Position numbers and translations under genes: made by a program. A stretch of DNA of 64,000 nt from Campylobacter fetus subsp. testudinum 03-427 (GTDB taxonomy: Bacteria > Campylobacterota > Campylobacteria > Campylobacterales > Campylobacteraceae): positions 682,001 to 746,000 of the forward strand of contig CP006833.1 of the NCBI GenBank assembly GCA_000495505.1. Reading direction: 5' to 3'. Numbering within the stretch: position 1 is the stretch's first letter; every line of letters begins with the position of its first letter. The notes under the pieces are model-generated. The model was given only the letters and a program-made list of their open reading frames with translations. It ran no database searches and had not been told where the DNA came from. Below are positions 53,021 through 63,215 of this stretch, piece by piece.

Positions 53021-53359
53021 ATGAATTGGGGTAAGGTTATATACACGTTTTTTGCTCTTATGAGCTTGACCACGACTGCTGGATTTTTATATGATAAGAG
53101 TGAGATTACGTTATTTATAGCAGCTAGTATAAATTTGATTTCTACTTTGCTTAAAATAGGAGTTAGAAATATGCTCTCTGCTGAGCTATTTGCTAGCTCG
53201 CTTGTGGCTGATTTGCATTTAATTCCAGCTTTTGTGCTTTTAGTTATAGGAGCTAATGAAGTTATCGTGTATTCTTTAGTTATCGGAGGAGTCATAGCAA
53301 ATATATTTTCTATGTTTTTACTTCTAACTGAAGCTAGTAAAATAAGAGATGAATTTTAA
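53021..53359 (+). CDS. Small membrane protein (DUF6394-like)
   Basis: A 112-residue protein with three or four hydrophobic helices: residues about 5-22, 27-43, 59-80 and 84-103. The segment [11 protein letters not shown] and the [22 protein letters not shown] stretch (residues about 47-67) look like the DUF6394 family as I remember it from Campylobacterota; no function is known. It stands between secF and leuS on the same transcript. Confidence 0.75.
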   Translation: MNWGKVIYTFFALMSLTTTAGFLYDKSEITLFIAASINLISTLLKIGVRNMLSAELFASSLVADLHLIPAFVLLVIGANEVIVYSLVIGGVIANIFSMFLLLTEASKIRDEF

Positions 53360-53367
53360 GGAAGATT

Positions 53368-55803
53368 ATGGAATATAGTGCGAAAAATATCGAATACAAA
53401 TGGCAACAAATTTGGAAAAAAGATGGTTATAGTGAGCCAAAAGATGACTACTCTTTACCAAAAAAATATATTCTTTCTATGTTTCCATATCCAAGCGGTA
53501 GGCTTCATATGGGTCATGTGAGAAACTATAGTATAGGAGACGCTCTTTCTCGCTACTATAGAAATAGAGGCTATAATGTTTTACAGCCAATAGGATTTGA
53601 TAGCTTTGGTATGCCAGCAGAAAATGCAGCTATAAAGCATAAAATTCACCCTAAAATTTGGACTTATGATAATATAGATTATATGACAAAAGAGCTTGAT
53701 GCTCTAGGTTTTAGTTTTTCTAAAAAGAGACTTTTTGCGACTAGTGATCCTTTATATACCAGATGGGAGCAGGAATTTTTTATTAAAATGTATGAAAAAG
53801 GACTTGTATATAGAAAATCAGCCGTGGTAAATTGGTGTGAAAATGATCAAACTGTTTTAGCCAATGAACAAGTAGAAGACGGAAAATGCTGGAGATGTGG
53901 TCACGAAGTTGTACAAAAAGAGATGCCTGGATACTATCTAAAAATCACAGACTACGCAAATGAGTTACTAGAGTGTTTAAAAGATTTAGAAGGTAAATGG
54001 CCAAATCAAGTTTTAACTATGCAAGAAAACTGGATAGGTAAAAGTTATGGGCTTGAGTTTGAGTTTAAATTTGATAGTGCCAGTAAAGTTTTGCTTGATG
54101 GTATGGAGGGATTTAAAGTCTTTACGACTCGTCCTGATACTATATACGGCGTTAGTTACGCTGCTATCGCTCCTGAGCATATAGTTGTAAAAAAGTTGCT
54201 TGAAAAAAATATACTTGATGAGCAAACGTCTGATAAGTTAAAATTTATATTAAATCAAAGTCCAAAACAGAGACAATCTAGCGATAAAGACGGTCTTAGT
54301 TTGGGATTAAACGTAATTCATCCACTAACTAACGAACTAGTGCCTGTTTGGTGCGCAAATTTTGTACTTGCAGAGTATGGTGGTGGAGCTGTTATGTCTG
54401 TTCCTGCTCATGATGAGAGGGATTTTGAGTTTGCTAGCAAATTTAATCTAAATATCAAGCAAATTATAAAATCAGACACGCTTCCATACTGCGAAAAAAA
54501 CGGAGTTTATATAAACTCAGAGCTTATAAACGGACTTGAATACGAAGAAGCTAGAGAGAAGATAATCTCCAAATTTGAAAAAGAGGGTTGGGGAAATAGA
54601 GTTACAAATTATAAACTACGTGACTGGGGAATTTCACGTCAAAGGTACTGGGGAGCTCCTATACCGATGATACACTGTAAAAAATGCGGCGTAGTACCTG
54701 AAAATATATCAAATCTTCCTGTTAAATTGCCTGATGATGTTGTTATAACTGGTGAGGGAAATCCTCTTGACAAGCATAGCGAGTTTAAAAATTGCAAATG
54801 CCCAAAATGCGGCGGCGATGCTACAAGAGAAACAGATACTATGGATACGTTTTTTGAGAGTTCGTGGTATTTTGCAAGGTTTGCAAGTGATGAAAAAACA
54901 TGGGAAGATGTAGCTTTTGACAAAAAAAGCGTTGATTACTGGATGAACGTTGATCAGTATATCGGGGGAATCGAACACGCTATTTTGCATCTTTTATATG
55001 CTAGATTTTTTCAAAAAGCTTTGAGAGATCTTGGGTATTTAAGGGATTGCGAACCATTTGATAGTCTTTTAACTCAAGGAATGGTGCTAAAAGACGGTTC
55101 TAAAATGAGTAAAAGCAAAGGAAATACCGTAGATCCAGATGATATTATAAATAAATTTGGAGCTGATACCGCAAGGTTATTTATACTTTTTGCAGCGCCT
55201 CCTCAAAAAGAGCTTGAGTGGAATGATAGCGCAGTAGAAGGAGCATTTAAATTTATAAATAGACTTTATGATAGAAGCGATAATGCTTATAAAACTGAAA
55301 ATATACCACAAATCAACCATTCAAATTTAAATAAAGATGAGAAATATGCAAGGCTAAAAGTCTATGAAGCTCTTAAAAAATCAACCGATGTTTTTGAAAA
55401 CAGCTTTGCTTTTAACACGCTTATAGCAGCTTGTATGGAGGCTTTAAACGGTTTAAATGCTCAAGATAATAAAGATGTATGGACTGAGGGTTATTTTATT
55501 ATTTTAAATTTACTTGAGCCTATCATTCCTCATGCTTGTTATGAACTTAGTAATGAGTTATTTGGTCTAAAAAACTTTACAAAATTAAGTTTAAAAGATG
55601 AAGTTTTTGTAAAAGATAGCTTAAGCTTAGCCATAACTATAAATGGTAAGCGTCGTGCAGAAATAGAGGTTTCGGCTTTTGAAAGTGATGATAAAATTTT
55701 AGAGATAGCCAAAAAAGAGGTTTCTAAATGGATAGATGGTAAAGAGATATTAAAAGAGATATATGTGCCTAATAAGCTTATAAATTTAGTTATAAAGGGC
55801 TAG
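53368..55803 (+). CDS. leuS: Leucyl-tRNA synthetase
   Basis: A class I synthetase for tRNA-Leu. The HIGH motif appears as HMGH in [16 protein letters not shown] (about residues 41-50), and KMSKS in [11 protein letters not shown] (about 574). The CP1 editing domain (about 220-410) has TTRPDTIYG and [15 protein letters not shown]. Two zinc-like CxxC pairs occur near 165 (NWCEND and CWRCG). The anticodon domain completes 811 residues. It is followed one base later by the LptE-like gene. Confidence 0.96.
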   Translation: MEYSAKNIEYKWQQIWKKDGYSEPKDDYSLPKKYILSMFPYPSGRLHMGHVRNYSIGDALSRYYRNRGYNVLQPIGFDSFGMPAENAAIKHKIHPKIWTYDNIDYMTKELDALGFSFSKKRLFATSDPLYTRWEQEFFIKMYEKGLVYRKSAVVNWCENDQTVLANEQVEDGKCWRCGHEVVQKEMPGYYLKITDYANELLECLKDLEGKWPNQVLTMQENWIGKSYGLEFEFKFDSASKVLLDGMEGFKVFTTRPDTIYGVSYAAIAPEHIVVKKLLEKNILDEQTSDKLKFILNQSPKQRQSSDKDGLSLGLNVIHPLTNELVPVWCANFVLAEYGGGAVMSVPAHDERDFEFASKFNLNIKQIIKSDTLPYCEKNGVYINSELINGLEYEEAREKIISKFEKEGWGNRVTNYKLRDWGISRQRYWGAPIPMIHCKKCGVVPENISNLPVKLPDDVVITGEGNPLDKHSEFKNCKCPKCGGDATRETDTMDTFFESSWYFARFASDEKTWEDVAFDKKSVDYWMNVDQYIGGIEHAILHLLYARFFQKALRDLGYLRDCEPFDSLLTQGMVLKDGSKMSKSKGNTVDPDDIINKFGADTARLFILFAAPPQKELEWNDSAVEGAFKFINRLYDRSDNAYKTENIPQINHSNLNKDEKYARLKVYEALKKSTDVFENSFAFNTLIAACMEALNGLNAQDNKDVWTEGYFIILNLLEPIIPHACYELSNELFGLKNFTKLSLKDEVFVKDSLSLAITINGKRRAEIEVSAFESDDKILEIAKKEVSKWIDGKEILKEIYVPNKLINLVIKG

Positions 55804-55804
55804 A

Positions 55805-56344
55805 ATGAAGACGCTTTTAAATTTGATAGTCGTTCTATTTTTTATGGGATGTGGTTATAAACCAGTTTCTGTTATAACCGCAGATGTTTTAGATGAGTCT
55901 GTTTGGGTAGATGTGATAATGAGTAAAACAGATCCTGAAAATACAGTTGCTATCAAAGACAGCGTAAGAGAAGCTATGATAAAAAGGCTTGGTAGAAATT
56001 TAACTACAAAAGAAGAAGCCAATAGCATCATTATAGCCAGTATAAAATCACTTACTTTTAATGCGATTTTATATGATCAGTTTGGTTATGTTACTGCTTA
56101 TAAAACAAATTTGATTGTTGATTATAAAGTGAAGCTAAAAAATGGAGATATAAAATATATAACTACAAGCGGGGACTATGATTTTAGGATTACAAAACGT
56201 ATAAATAATACTAGATTTACAGATAGCGTTATAAGTGACAAGGATAGATTTGAGGCGATCAAAAACGCGTCTTTACAGTCGTTTGATGAGTTTATTTCTA
56301 GGTTAGCTATTGAAGGTTTAAGAGATGGCAAGTATAGTAAGTGA
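55805..56344 (+). CDS. lptE: LptE-like LPS-assembly lipoprotein
   Basis: An outer-membrane lipoprotein that plugs the LptD barrel for lipopolysaccharide insertion. The lipobox FMGC puts the lipidated Cys at residue 16, followed by GYKPVS, a common LptE beginning. The remaining 160 residues form an alternating alpha/beta pattern with a central strand pair (LIVDYKVKLKNGDIKYIT). Identity is low in this family, so the name rests on position after leuS, lipobox and size. It overlaps the next gene by 20 bp. Confidence 0.8.
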   Translation: MKTLLNLIVVLFFMGCGYKPVSVITADVLDESVWVDVIMSKTDPENTVAIKDSVREAMIKRLGRNLTTKEEANSIIIASIKSLTFNAILYDQFGYVTAYKTNLIVDYKVKLKNGDIKYITTSGDYDFRITKRINNTRFTDSVISDKDRFEAIKNASLQSFDEFISRLAIEGLRDGKYSK

Positions 56345-57869
56345 AGTTATAAAAGATGTTATTTTAGAGGCAAATTCAAAAAAGATAGTTCTAACTCCAG
56401 ATAATTATCATATGCTTTTTTGTGAAGCGGCTAAAAGAAAAGGCGTATCGGTAGAAGACTGTAAAAAACTAGAAAAATATATTTCAAAGCTTGACAAAGT
56501 TTATCAAGATGAGCTAAAAAAGATGAATGTAAGAAATCTGGATGAACTTTTTGCATTTATCAGCTCACGACTAAATCGTATAAATCCAAGCGATTTTACT
56601 AAACTTACTCAAGCTTTTACTCTGCTTACAAAGCGCATTTTACAAAGTATAAGCTTACTTCATAACAAACAAGCAAGAAATTTAGCAAATATAAGCGTAC
56701 AGACTATCGATAAAAAAATTAGCGTAGAAAATATCAATATTATAAAAGATAAGTGGTTTAACTTTTTAAGCGACTACAATGATGATTATCTAAAAAAATT
56801 AGAGCAGTACGGTATAAAAAATAGCGATGATTTAGAAAATATTGTAAGCAAACTTTTGAATGCTAAATTTATTCCAAGCAGTGATGATAGAGACTACACA
56901 AAACTTGCTGAACTTATGATAGCTGCTTTAGTTCCTTCGATAGCTTCTAGTATGAATGATGAATTAGCAGCTATAAGTGATGAGATAAGAGCCAAACCAG
57001 AGCTTTTGCAAAGCGAGGGTATGCAAAGTGATATCAAAAAATTTATTTTGAAAAGAGTTGATTTAGATAAAGGTGAAGTGAAGCAAAAAATTATCATTTT
57101 AGATAGAATTTTAGATGATATCAATGAACGAATAAAGTATTTTATATCTAGAGTTGCGCAAAATGAAGATGGCATAAGTAGTATAAAAAATGATTTAAAT
57201 AATATTAAATCCAATGATGACTATATCATTGTTAAAGAGAAACTTTTACATGTATCGAATTCTTTTGAATTTGAGATAAAAGATTTTTTAGCTAAACTTG
57301 TGGAGGATAAAAAAGTTATCTCTGAGTTAAAAGCTAGAGTAAAAGAGCTAGAAGATATGCTTTTGCGAGCAAAAGAAGAGATAAGTAGCGATTATCTTAC
57401 AAATGTAGGAACAAAAAGAGCTTTTGAAATTGAGTTGGCAAATATAGAAGATGTATATAAAAGATATAAAATAGACTACTCGATATGCTTTTTTGATATA
57501 GATCATTTTAAAATAGTAAATGATAATTATGGTCATGAAGCAGGTGACACTATCTTATCTACTGTTGGCAAAATACTCAAAAAACAGTCAAGAGATATCG
57601 ATTTTGTGGGTAGATATGGAGGAGAAGAGTTTGTGGTTATTATGCCAGAAACATCAAGAGATAATGCGATTTTGTTTGCAAAAAATATCTTATCAAATAT
57701 ATCAAATTTTAAGTTTTTGTATAAAGGCGAAGATATAGATATAACAATTAGCTGTGGAGTAGCTTCAAGAAAAGATAGTAAAAGTGACAGAGATACACTT
57801 GAAAAGGCAGACTCTCATCTATATGAAGCTAAAAATAGCGGTAGAAATTGCGTAAGGCCAACTGTTTAA
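56325..57869 (+). CDS. Diguanylate cyclase with a helical N-terminal region
   Basis: The protein should make cyclic di-GMP. The C-terminal GGDEF domain has the metal Asp391 in FFDIDHFK, the active motif GGEEF at 432-436, and the product-inhibition I-site RDID at 423-426 exactly five residues earlier. The N-terminal 350 residues are soluble, helical, without membrane segments, with a coiled coil near 335-352. No known sensor domain is recognised; two or three similar helical units of about 80 residues may be present. It overlaps lptE by 20 bp and folC by one base. The C. jejuni counterpart position, as I recall, lacks clear cyclase activity, so an intact site here matters. Confidence 0.9.
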   Translation: MASIVSEVIKDVILEANSKKIVLTPDNYHMLFCEAAKRKGVSVEDCKKLEKYISKLDKVYQDELKKMNVRNLDELFAFISSRLNRINPSDFTKLTQAFTLLTKRILQSISLLHNKQARNLANISVQTIDKKISVENINIIKDKWFNFLSDYNDDYLKKLEQYGIKNSDDLENIVSKLLNAKFIPSSDDRDYTKLAELMIAALVPSIASSMNDELAAISDEIRAKPELLQSEGMQSDIKKFILKRVDLDKGEVKQKIIILDRILDDINERIKYFISRVAQNEDGISSIKNDLNNIKSNDDYIIVKEKLLHVSNSFEFEIKDFLAKLVEDKKVISELKARVKELEDMLLRAKEEISSDYLTNVGTKRAFEIELANIEDVYKRYKIDYSICFFDIDHFKIVNDNYGHEAGDTILSTVGKILKKQSRDIDFVGRYGGEEFVVIMPETSRDNAILFAKNILSNISNFKFLYKGEDIDITISCGVASRKDSKSDRDTLEKADSHLYEAKNSGRNCVRPTV

Positions 57870-59038
57870 TGAGACTGAATGATTTTTTAAGTGCAAAACC
57901 GATGTATTATGATCAGATCGATTATACTAGATTTCCTAGAGCTTATGATTGTATAAAACATAGATTAAACTTGCCAAAAGTAGTGCATGTAGTAGGAACG
58001 AATGGCAAAGGAAGTACTGGAAGATTTTTAGCACAAATTTTAAAATTAAGCGGTAAAAAAGTTGGTCATTATACAAGTCCTCATATATTTAAATTTAATG
58101 AAAGATTTTGGATAAACGGCAAAGATGCTAGTGATGATGAGCTTGAAAAAGCGCACGAAGAACTTCTTACGTATTTTGATGAGTATCAAAAAACTACTAA
58201 ATTTGGTGAGAATTTTATAGAAACTTTGAGTTATTTTGAGTTGGCAACTCTTTTGGGAGCTGTTTTATTTCGTGACTTTGATGAGGTCGTGTTTGAAGCT
58301 GGAATGGGTGGAGAGTTTGATGCTACAAATGTTTTTCCTAAAAAGCTTAGTATATTTACTCCAGTTGCGCTTGATCACGTCGGTATGTTAGGAGACACGT
58401 TAGAAGATATCGCTACGACAAAGCTAAATTCTATGGATAAGTTAGCCATAATTTGCAGTGATTTTTCTCTTATGGATCTTGCAAAAAATATCGCAAACAA
58501 ACGCGGTTGTGATATTTTGATTGCTTCAAAAGAGATTAGCAGTGAGGTTGCTCAGTACGCTTTTAAATTTAAATTACCTAGTTTTTTAGTGGATAATCTT
58601 AATTTGGCCGTGTTTAGTGCAAAAGAACTAGGAATACAAAACTCAGATGAAATAGTATCTCATTTAGATAAATTAAGTCTTAGAGGGCGTTTGGAGAAGA
58701 TAGCAAGTAATATAACGATAGATGTTGGACATAACGCTCACGCAGCAAGAGAGATAGCAAAAAACTTTACTAATAAAGTATATCTTATATATAACGCATT
58801 TGATGATAAAGATATAAAAGCTGTTTTAAATGAGTTAAAGCATATCATTTCTAAAATTTTAATATACGAATATGACAGCGATAATAGAAAATTAGCAGGT
58901 GAAAAAATATCAAACATCGCAAAAGATTTTGGTATAGAATGTGAGAAGTTTTCAAATTTAGAAGATGATAAAAACTACCTTGTGTTTGGCTCATTTATGC
59001 TTGTAGAACACTTTTTAAAGGATACAATTGAAAAATAA
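57869..59038 (+). CDS. folC: Dihydrofolate/folylpolyglutamate synthase
   Basis: FolC adds glutamates to folates and in many bacteria also makes dihydrofolate. The ATP loop GTNGKGST is near residue 43. Later family motifs LGAVLFRDFDEVVFEAGMGGEFDATN (about 123-150, trimmed) and FTPVALDHVGMLG follow, and the Lys-free GRLEKI region is near 280. Start 57869 is preferred because ATG overlaps the cyclase stop (TAATG); ORFs extending seven codons upstream lack a site. The product has 389 residues. Confidence 0.92.
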   Translation: MRLNDFLSAKPMYYDQIDYTRFPRAYDCIKHRLNLPKVVHVVGTNGKGSTGRFLAQILKLSGKKVGHYTSPHIFKFNERFWINGKDASDDELEKAHEELLTYFDEYQKTTKFGENFIETLSYFELATLLGAVLFRDFDEVVFEAGMGGEFDATNVFPKKLSIFTPVALDHVGMLGDTLEDIATTKLNSMDKLAIICSDFSLMDLAKNIANKRGCDILIASKEISSEVAQYAFKFKLPSFLVDNLNLAVFSAKELGIQNSDEIVSHLDKLSLRGRLEKIASNITIDVGHNAHAAREIAKNFTNKVYLIYNAFDDKDIKAVLNELKHIISKILIYEYDSDNRKLAGEKISNIAKDFGIECEKFSNLEDDKNYLVFGSFMLVEHFLKDTIEK

Positions 59039-59918
59039 ATTTTTAATTACTATCACGGATATAAACGGCTCAAAAAACTATCTTTTACATCAATTAATCA
59101 AAAAAATCATTATTTACGTTGTTCTTTTTACATTTTGTAGTTTTATTTTGGGGGTATTTTATATCACTTATCTTGAAAATAAAACTAGTACGTTAAAAGA
59201 TAAAAGAGATGAGCTTTTAAAGATAAAAAATGAGTTATTTATAGAAAATGAAAAAATGCAAAAAAAGATAAAAGCTAGCAGCGAAGAGTTTGCTTCTATA
59301 GAAGATAAGATAGCAGCTCTTGAGGAGCAGCTAGGTCTTAATACCGATAATAATACAACTATAGACGAGAGATTAGAAAATATAGAACTTACTGGATTTC
59401 AACAACAGATCATTTTTTCAATGATACCAAATGGAGATGTTATAAAACATAATGGCGTAAGTGCTACATTTGGTTGGAGAACCCATCCTATACTAAACAG
59501 ACAGCAGTTTCATCCAGGAGTTGATCTAAGAGCTCCAGTAGGTACGCCTATATATGCCCCAGCTGATGGTGTTGTTGAGTTTGCAGGATATAATGCTACA
59601 AATGGATTTGGTTATGTTGTTATAATAGAACACAATTTTGGTTTTAAAAGTCGTTTTGCTCATATGAGCAGAAAAGATGTAGTAAAAGAAGGAGAGTTTA
59701 TAAAAAAAGGAGCTCTTATAGGATATAGTGGAAATACCGGACTTAGCACCGGACCTCATTTGCATTATGAGATTAGATTTATCCAGCGTCCTTTAGATCC
59801 TATGAATTTTATAAAATGGAATAGTAAAAATTACGAAGAAATCTTTAAAAAGGAGCAAAGAGTATCATGGCAGTCTTTAGTAAGAACCCTAGCAGATTTA
59901 ACGCCCAAACAACAATAA
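59028..59918 (+). CDS. Membrane-anchored M23 peptidase next to bactofilin
   Basis: A periplasmic-facing peptidoglycan endopeptidase. A TTG start with AAAGGA before it gives 296 residues. One membrane helix (about 27-48) is followed by a coiled coil (about 52-112) and a LytM domain. Zinc ligands lie in HPGVDLR (about 162) and HLHYE (about 243). The anchor-coil-LytM plan matches the Csd1-like helical-shape peptidases of Helicobacter and C. jejuni. It overlaps folC by 11 bp and the bactofilin gene by 52 bp. Confidence 0.92.
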   Translation: MKNKFLITITDINGSKNYLLHQLIKKIIIYVVLFTFCSFILGVFYITYLENKTSTLKDKRDELLKIKNELFIENEKMQKKIKASSEEFASIEDKIAALEEQLGLNTDNNTTIDERLENIELTGFQQQIIFSMIPNGDVIKHNGVSATFGWRTHPILNRQQFHPGVDLRAPVGTPIYAPADGVVEFAGYNATNGFGYVVIIEHNFGFKSRFAHMSRKDVVKEGEFIKKGALIGYSGNTGLSTGPHLHYEIRFIQRPLDPMNFIKWNSKNYEEIFKKEQRVSWQSLVRTLADLTPKQQ

Positions 59919-60280
59919 TTTCAGAAGGTGCATATATACAAGGCGAACTTGCCTTAAAATCTATGCTGTATGTAGATGGCAAAGTTGATGGAGCCATAAG
60001 AAGCGATAATACGGTAGTTATAGGTAAAAACGGCAATATCAAAGGTGTGATTTTTGCACAAAAAGTTGTGATAAATGGTATCTTTGAAGGAAATATCGAT
60101 GCTGAATTTGTTGATATTTTAAATGGCAGTTTTGTAACAGGAGATATATCAGCAGCAAATTTGAGCATAGAAAGTGGTGCTAAATTTAACGGAAAAAGTA
60201 GTACAAAAAATATAGTTAAAAGTTTAGAAAATTTAGAGATTATAGATGCTGAGGCTAGTAGTGCAAGCAAGGATTTATGA
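59867..60280 (+). CDS. Bactofilin
   Basis: A small polymerising cytoskeletal protein (CcmA type) that organises cell-wall hydrolases at curved regions. The 137 residues have a disordered N terminus, then right-handed beta-helix repeats with the periodic pattern GxxxGxI and V (LYVDGKVDGAIRSDNTVVI, GNIKGVIFAQKVVINGIFEGNI region, trimmed). It begins inside the M23 peptidase gene, so the cytoskeletal element and its peptidase are translationally linked. Its 3' end overlaps mfd by 20 bp. In Helicobacter pylori the csd1-ccmA pair is needed for helical shape. Confidence 0.92.
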   Translation: MAVFSKNPSRFNAQTTIISEGAYIQGELALKSMLYVDGKVDGAIRSDNTVVIGKNGNIKGVIFAQKVVINGIFEGNIDAEFVDILNGSFVTGDISAANLSIESGAKFNGKSSTKNIVKSLENLEIIDAEASSASKDL

Positions 60281-63215
60281 GTTTTTTAAATTTAATAAAA
60301 ATATATATGATATCTTAGTAACAAATGACGATAAAGAGGCAAGAGAAGCTTATGATAGTGCTTCTTACGCCGGACTTACTTGTTTTGTTTTGCCAGATTT
60401 TAGAGCTGTAAAAGGCGATGATTTAAGAGCTTTTAATACAGAACTTTTAGAAATAAGTAAGGTTTTAACTAAATTTTATAAAAGTGATTCTAAAAATAAG
60501 CTGCTTATATCTCCTATTCGTACGCTTTTAAACAAGCTTCCAACTAGTTCAAATTTAAAAACCAAAACTGTTAGTTACGCTGATACTTTGAATTTAACTG
60601 AGTTTAAAGAAGAAATGCTTGGTTTTGGATATAATTTTGTAGATATCGTAGAGGGCAGAGGTGAGATAAGAATAAGCGGCGAAATCATCGATATATTTAG
60701 CATTTCAGAAGATAAGCCAATTAGAATTCTACTAGATATAGATACTGTTTGTAGTATAAGATACTTTGATCTTGACACACAAAAATCGGACAAAAACGAG
60801 CTTACTTCAGTTACCATAACTCCGTTTTTGGCTTCGCTAAATAGTGATGAGTTGAAAGATATAAATGATAAATTAGAAAATATCGACTCAAATGCTTTGA
60901 TAAAAGATATCAACTCATTTGGTTTTTGGGTTATAGATGGATTTAGCGATTATTTTGATAGTTTTAAAACTGTTTTAGCAACGCAAATAGACATAGATGA
61001 TATAGTTTCTAATAGAGATCTAAGTTTTTTAAACACTGTTCCTATCTTACCAGAACCAAAAATTTATAAAGATTTAGAAGTTAGTGTAAATAGCGATCTA
61101 ATCAAATTTCATAGCAGTAAAAAAATTCAAATTCTAAGCTCCAACGAGAGTAGTTTTAATGCTTTAAATTTAGAAAATAGTTCAAATGTAGAGCTTGTCA
61201 TAAGCAATCTGATACTAAACATAGCTAGTAAAGATGAGTTGATACTATCTTTAAATAAAAGAGTTAAAAAACAAAGAGTCAAAAAAGCAAGTTTAGTTAT
61301 AGATGAATTAAAAGCCGGCGATTTTATCGTGCATAGCGATTATGGTATAGGCAAGTTTTTAGGGCTTGAGCTTATCACTGTTTTAGGTAGTAAAAAAGAG
61401 TTTGTAGTTATCGCTTACCAAAACGATGATAAACTTCTTTTGCCAGTAGAACATCTAAATATGATAGATCGTTATATAGCAGGAAGCGGCGCTGTAGTTA
61501 GCGTAGATAGGCTTGGTAAGGCTAGTTTCGCGAAAATCAAAGAAAAAGTCAGAGAAAAACTATTTATCATAGCTAGTAAAATCATAGCTTTAGCTGCAAA
61601 AAGAGAGTTGATAGAAGGTATAAGATTAAACGCAGATAGCAAGTATGCTGAGTTTAAATCCAGCGCGGGATTTTTATACACAGATGATCAAGAAAAAGCA
61701 GTAAATGATATACAAAATCATCTAAATAGCGGACGAGTTATGGATATGCTTTTAAGCGGCGATGTAGGTTTTGGTAAAACTGAAGTTGCGATGAACGCTA
61801 TTTACCTATGTGTAAAAAGCGGTTATCAGGCTCTATTTTTTGTACCTACTACATTGCTTAGCTCACAGCACTATAAAAGCTTAAAAGAGCGTTTGGGTAA
61901 ATTTGATATAGAAGTTAAAAGGCTAGATCGTTTTACTAGCGCAAAAGAAAAGTCACTCATTATAAAAGATCTAAATGATGCAAAACCTATGGTTCTCATC
62001 GGTACTCACGCTTTGCTATCTTTAAAAGCTGTAAATTTAGGGCTAATCATCATAGATGAAGAGCATAAATTCGGTGTTAAACAAAAAGAGAAATTAAAAG
62101 AGATCAGTGAGCATTCACATATACTTTCTATGTCAGCAACTCCTATCCCAAGAAGTTTAAATATGGCTTTAAGCAAAGTTAAAAGTTATAGCACTCTTAC
62201 AACGCCACCGATTGATAGAATGGATGTAAGGACATTTGTCAAGGAGTGGGATGAAAAGCTTGTAAAAGAGGTTATACTAAGAGAGATGAGAAGAGGCGGG
62301 CAGATATTTTACGTGCATAATTTAATATCTGATATACCGAGCATAGAAATCCAATTGAAAGCTTTAATACCGAATTTAAAAGTTTTAACTCTTCATAGCA
62401 AGATAGATACAAAAACTACCGAAGATGAGATGATAAAGTTTGCAAACAAAGAGTATGATCTGCTTCTTTGTACAAGTATCATAGAAAGTGGTATCCACTT
62501 GCCAAATGCTAATACTATTATAATCGATGACGCAAATAAATTTGGTATCGCGGATTTGCATCAGCTAAGAGGAAGAGTTGGTAGGAGCAATAAACAAGGC
62601 TACTGTTACTTTTTAGTCGGCGATAAAAATGAGCTTAGTAGTGAAGCTGTAAAAAGACTTATCGCTCTTGAGAGCAACTCATTTTTGGGTTCTGGAGCAC
62701 TTCTTGCTTATCATGATTTAGAGATTAGAGGTGGCGGAAATTTAGTCGGAGAGGCTCAAAGCGGTCATATAGAGGCGATCGGATATACGCTTTATCTAAA
62801 AATGCTTGAAGATGAGATAAACGCACTTTTAAATCATCAAACAAAAGAGATGACTCAAATAGATATAAAACTTAGTGTAAATGCATTTTTAAATGCTGAT
62901 CTCATAAATGAAGATAGAATCAGGCTTGAGCTATATAGGCGTCTTAGCAAATGCCAAAATGTAAGCGAGGTTTATGAGATAGGAGCAGAAATTGAAGATA
63001 GATTTGGCAAACTTGATGCTTATACTAAGCAATTTTTAGATATTATAGTCATAAAGATCTTAGCTTGTGAGCAAGGATTTAAATCTGTGAGTAATTATGA
63101 GCAAAATATAAGCTTAACTAAAATTGATGGTACGAAAGTTATTCTAAAGTCAAGGAGTAAAGATGATGACGTACTTGCGCAAACTCTGGTATATTTAAGA
63201 AAGAATTCGTCATGA
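60261..63215 (+). CDS. mfd: Transcription-repair coupling factor Mfd
   Basis: Mfd pushes stalled RNA polymerase off DNA and recruits UvrA. GTG at 60261 is preferred because GAGG lies six bases before it and gives MQARIYEFF; an ATG at 60246 in frame is an alternative. The polymerase-interacting CarD-like domain (ELKAGDFIVHSDYGIGKFLGLE) is near residue 345. The helicase core has LSGDVGFGKTEVA (Walker A) and DEEHKFG (Walker B), then LGRVGRS-type motif VI. The TRCF domain completes 984 residues. It overlaps the bactofilin gene by 20 bp and the next gene by 4 bp. Confidence 0.95.
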   Translation: MQARIYEFFKFNKNIYDILVTNDDKEAREAYDSASYAGLTCFVLPDFRAVKGDDLRAFNTELLEISKVLTKFYKSDSKNKLLISPIRTLLNKLPTSSNLKTKTVSYADTLNLTEFKEEMLGFGYNFVDIVEGRGEIRISGEIIDIFSISEDKPIRILLDIDTVCSIRYFDLDTQKSDKNELTSVTITPFLASLNSDELKDINDKLENIDSNALIKDINSFGFWVIDGFSDYFDSFKTVLATQIDIDDIVSNRDLSFLNTVPILPEPKIYKDLEVSVNSDLIKFHSSKKIQILSSNESSFNALNLENSSNVELVISNLILNIASKDELILSLNKRVKKQRVKKASLVIDELKAGDFIVHSDYGIGKFLGLELITVLGSKKEFVVIAYQNDDKLLLPVEHLNMIDRYIAGSGAVVSVDRLGKASFAKIKEKVREKLFIIASKIIALAAKRELIEGIRLNADSKYAEFKSSAGFLYTDDQEKAVNDIQNHLNSGRVMDMLLSGDVGFGKTEVAMNAIYLCVKSGYQALFFVPTTLLSSQHYKSLKERLGKFDIEVKRLDRFTSAKEKSLIIKDLNDAKPMVLIGTHALLSLKAVNLGLIIIDEEHKFGVKQKEKLKEISEHSHILSMSATPIPRSLNMALSKVKSYSTLTTPPIDRMDVRTFVKEWDEKLVKEVILREMRRGGQIFYVHNLISDIPSIEIQLKALIPNLKVLTLHSKIDTKTTEDEMIKFANKEYDLLLCTSIIESGIHLPNANTIIIDDANKFGIADLHQLRGRVGRSNKQGYCYFLVGDKNELSSEAVKRLIALESNSFLGSGALLAYHDLEIRGGGNLVGEAQSGHIEAIGYTLYLKMLEDEINALLNHQTKEMTQIDIKLSVNAFLNADLINEDRIRLELYRRLSKCQNVSEVYEIGAEIEDRFGKLDAYTKQFLDIIVIKILACEQGFKSVSNYEQNISLTKIDGTKVILKSRSKDDDVLAQTLVYLRKNSS

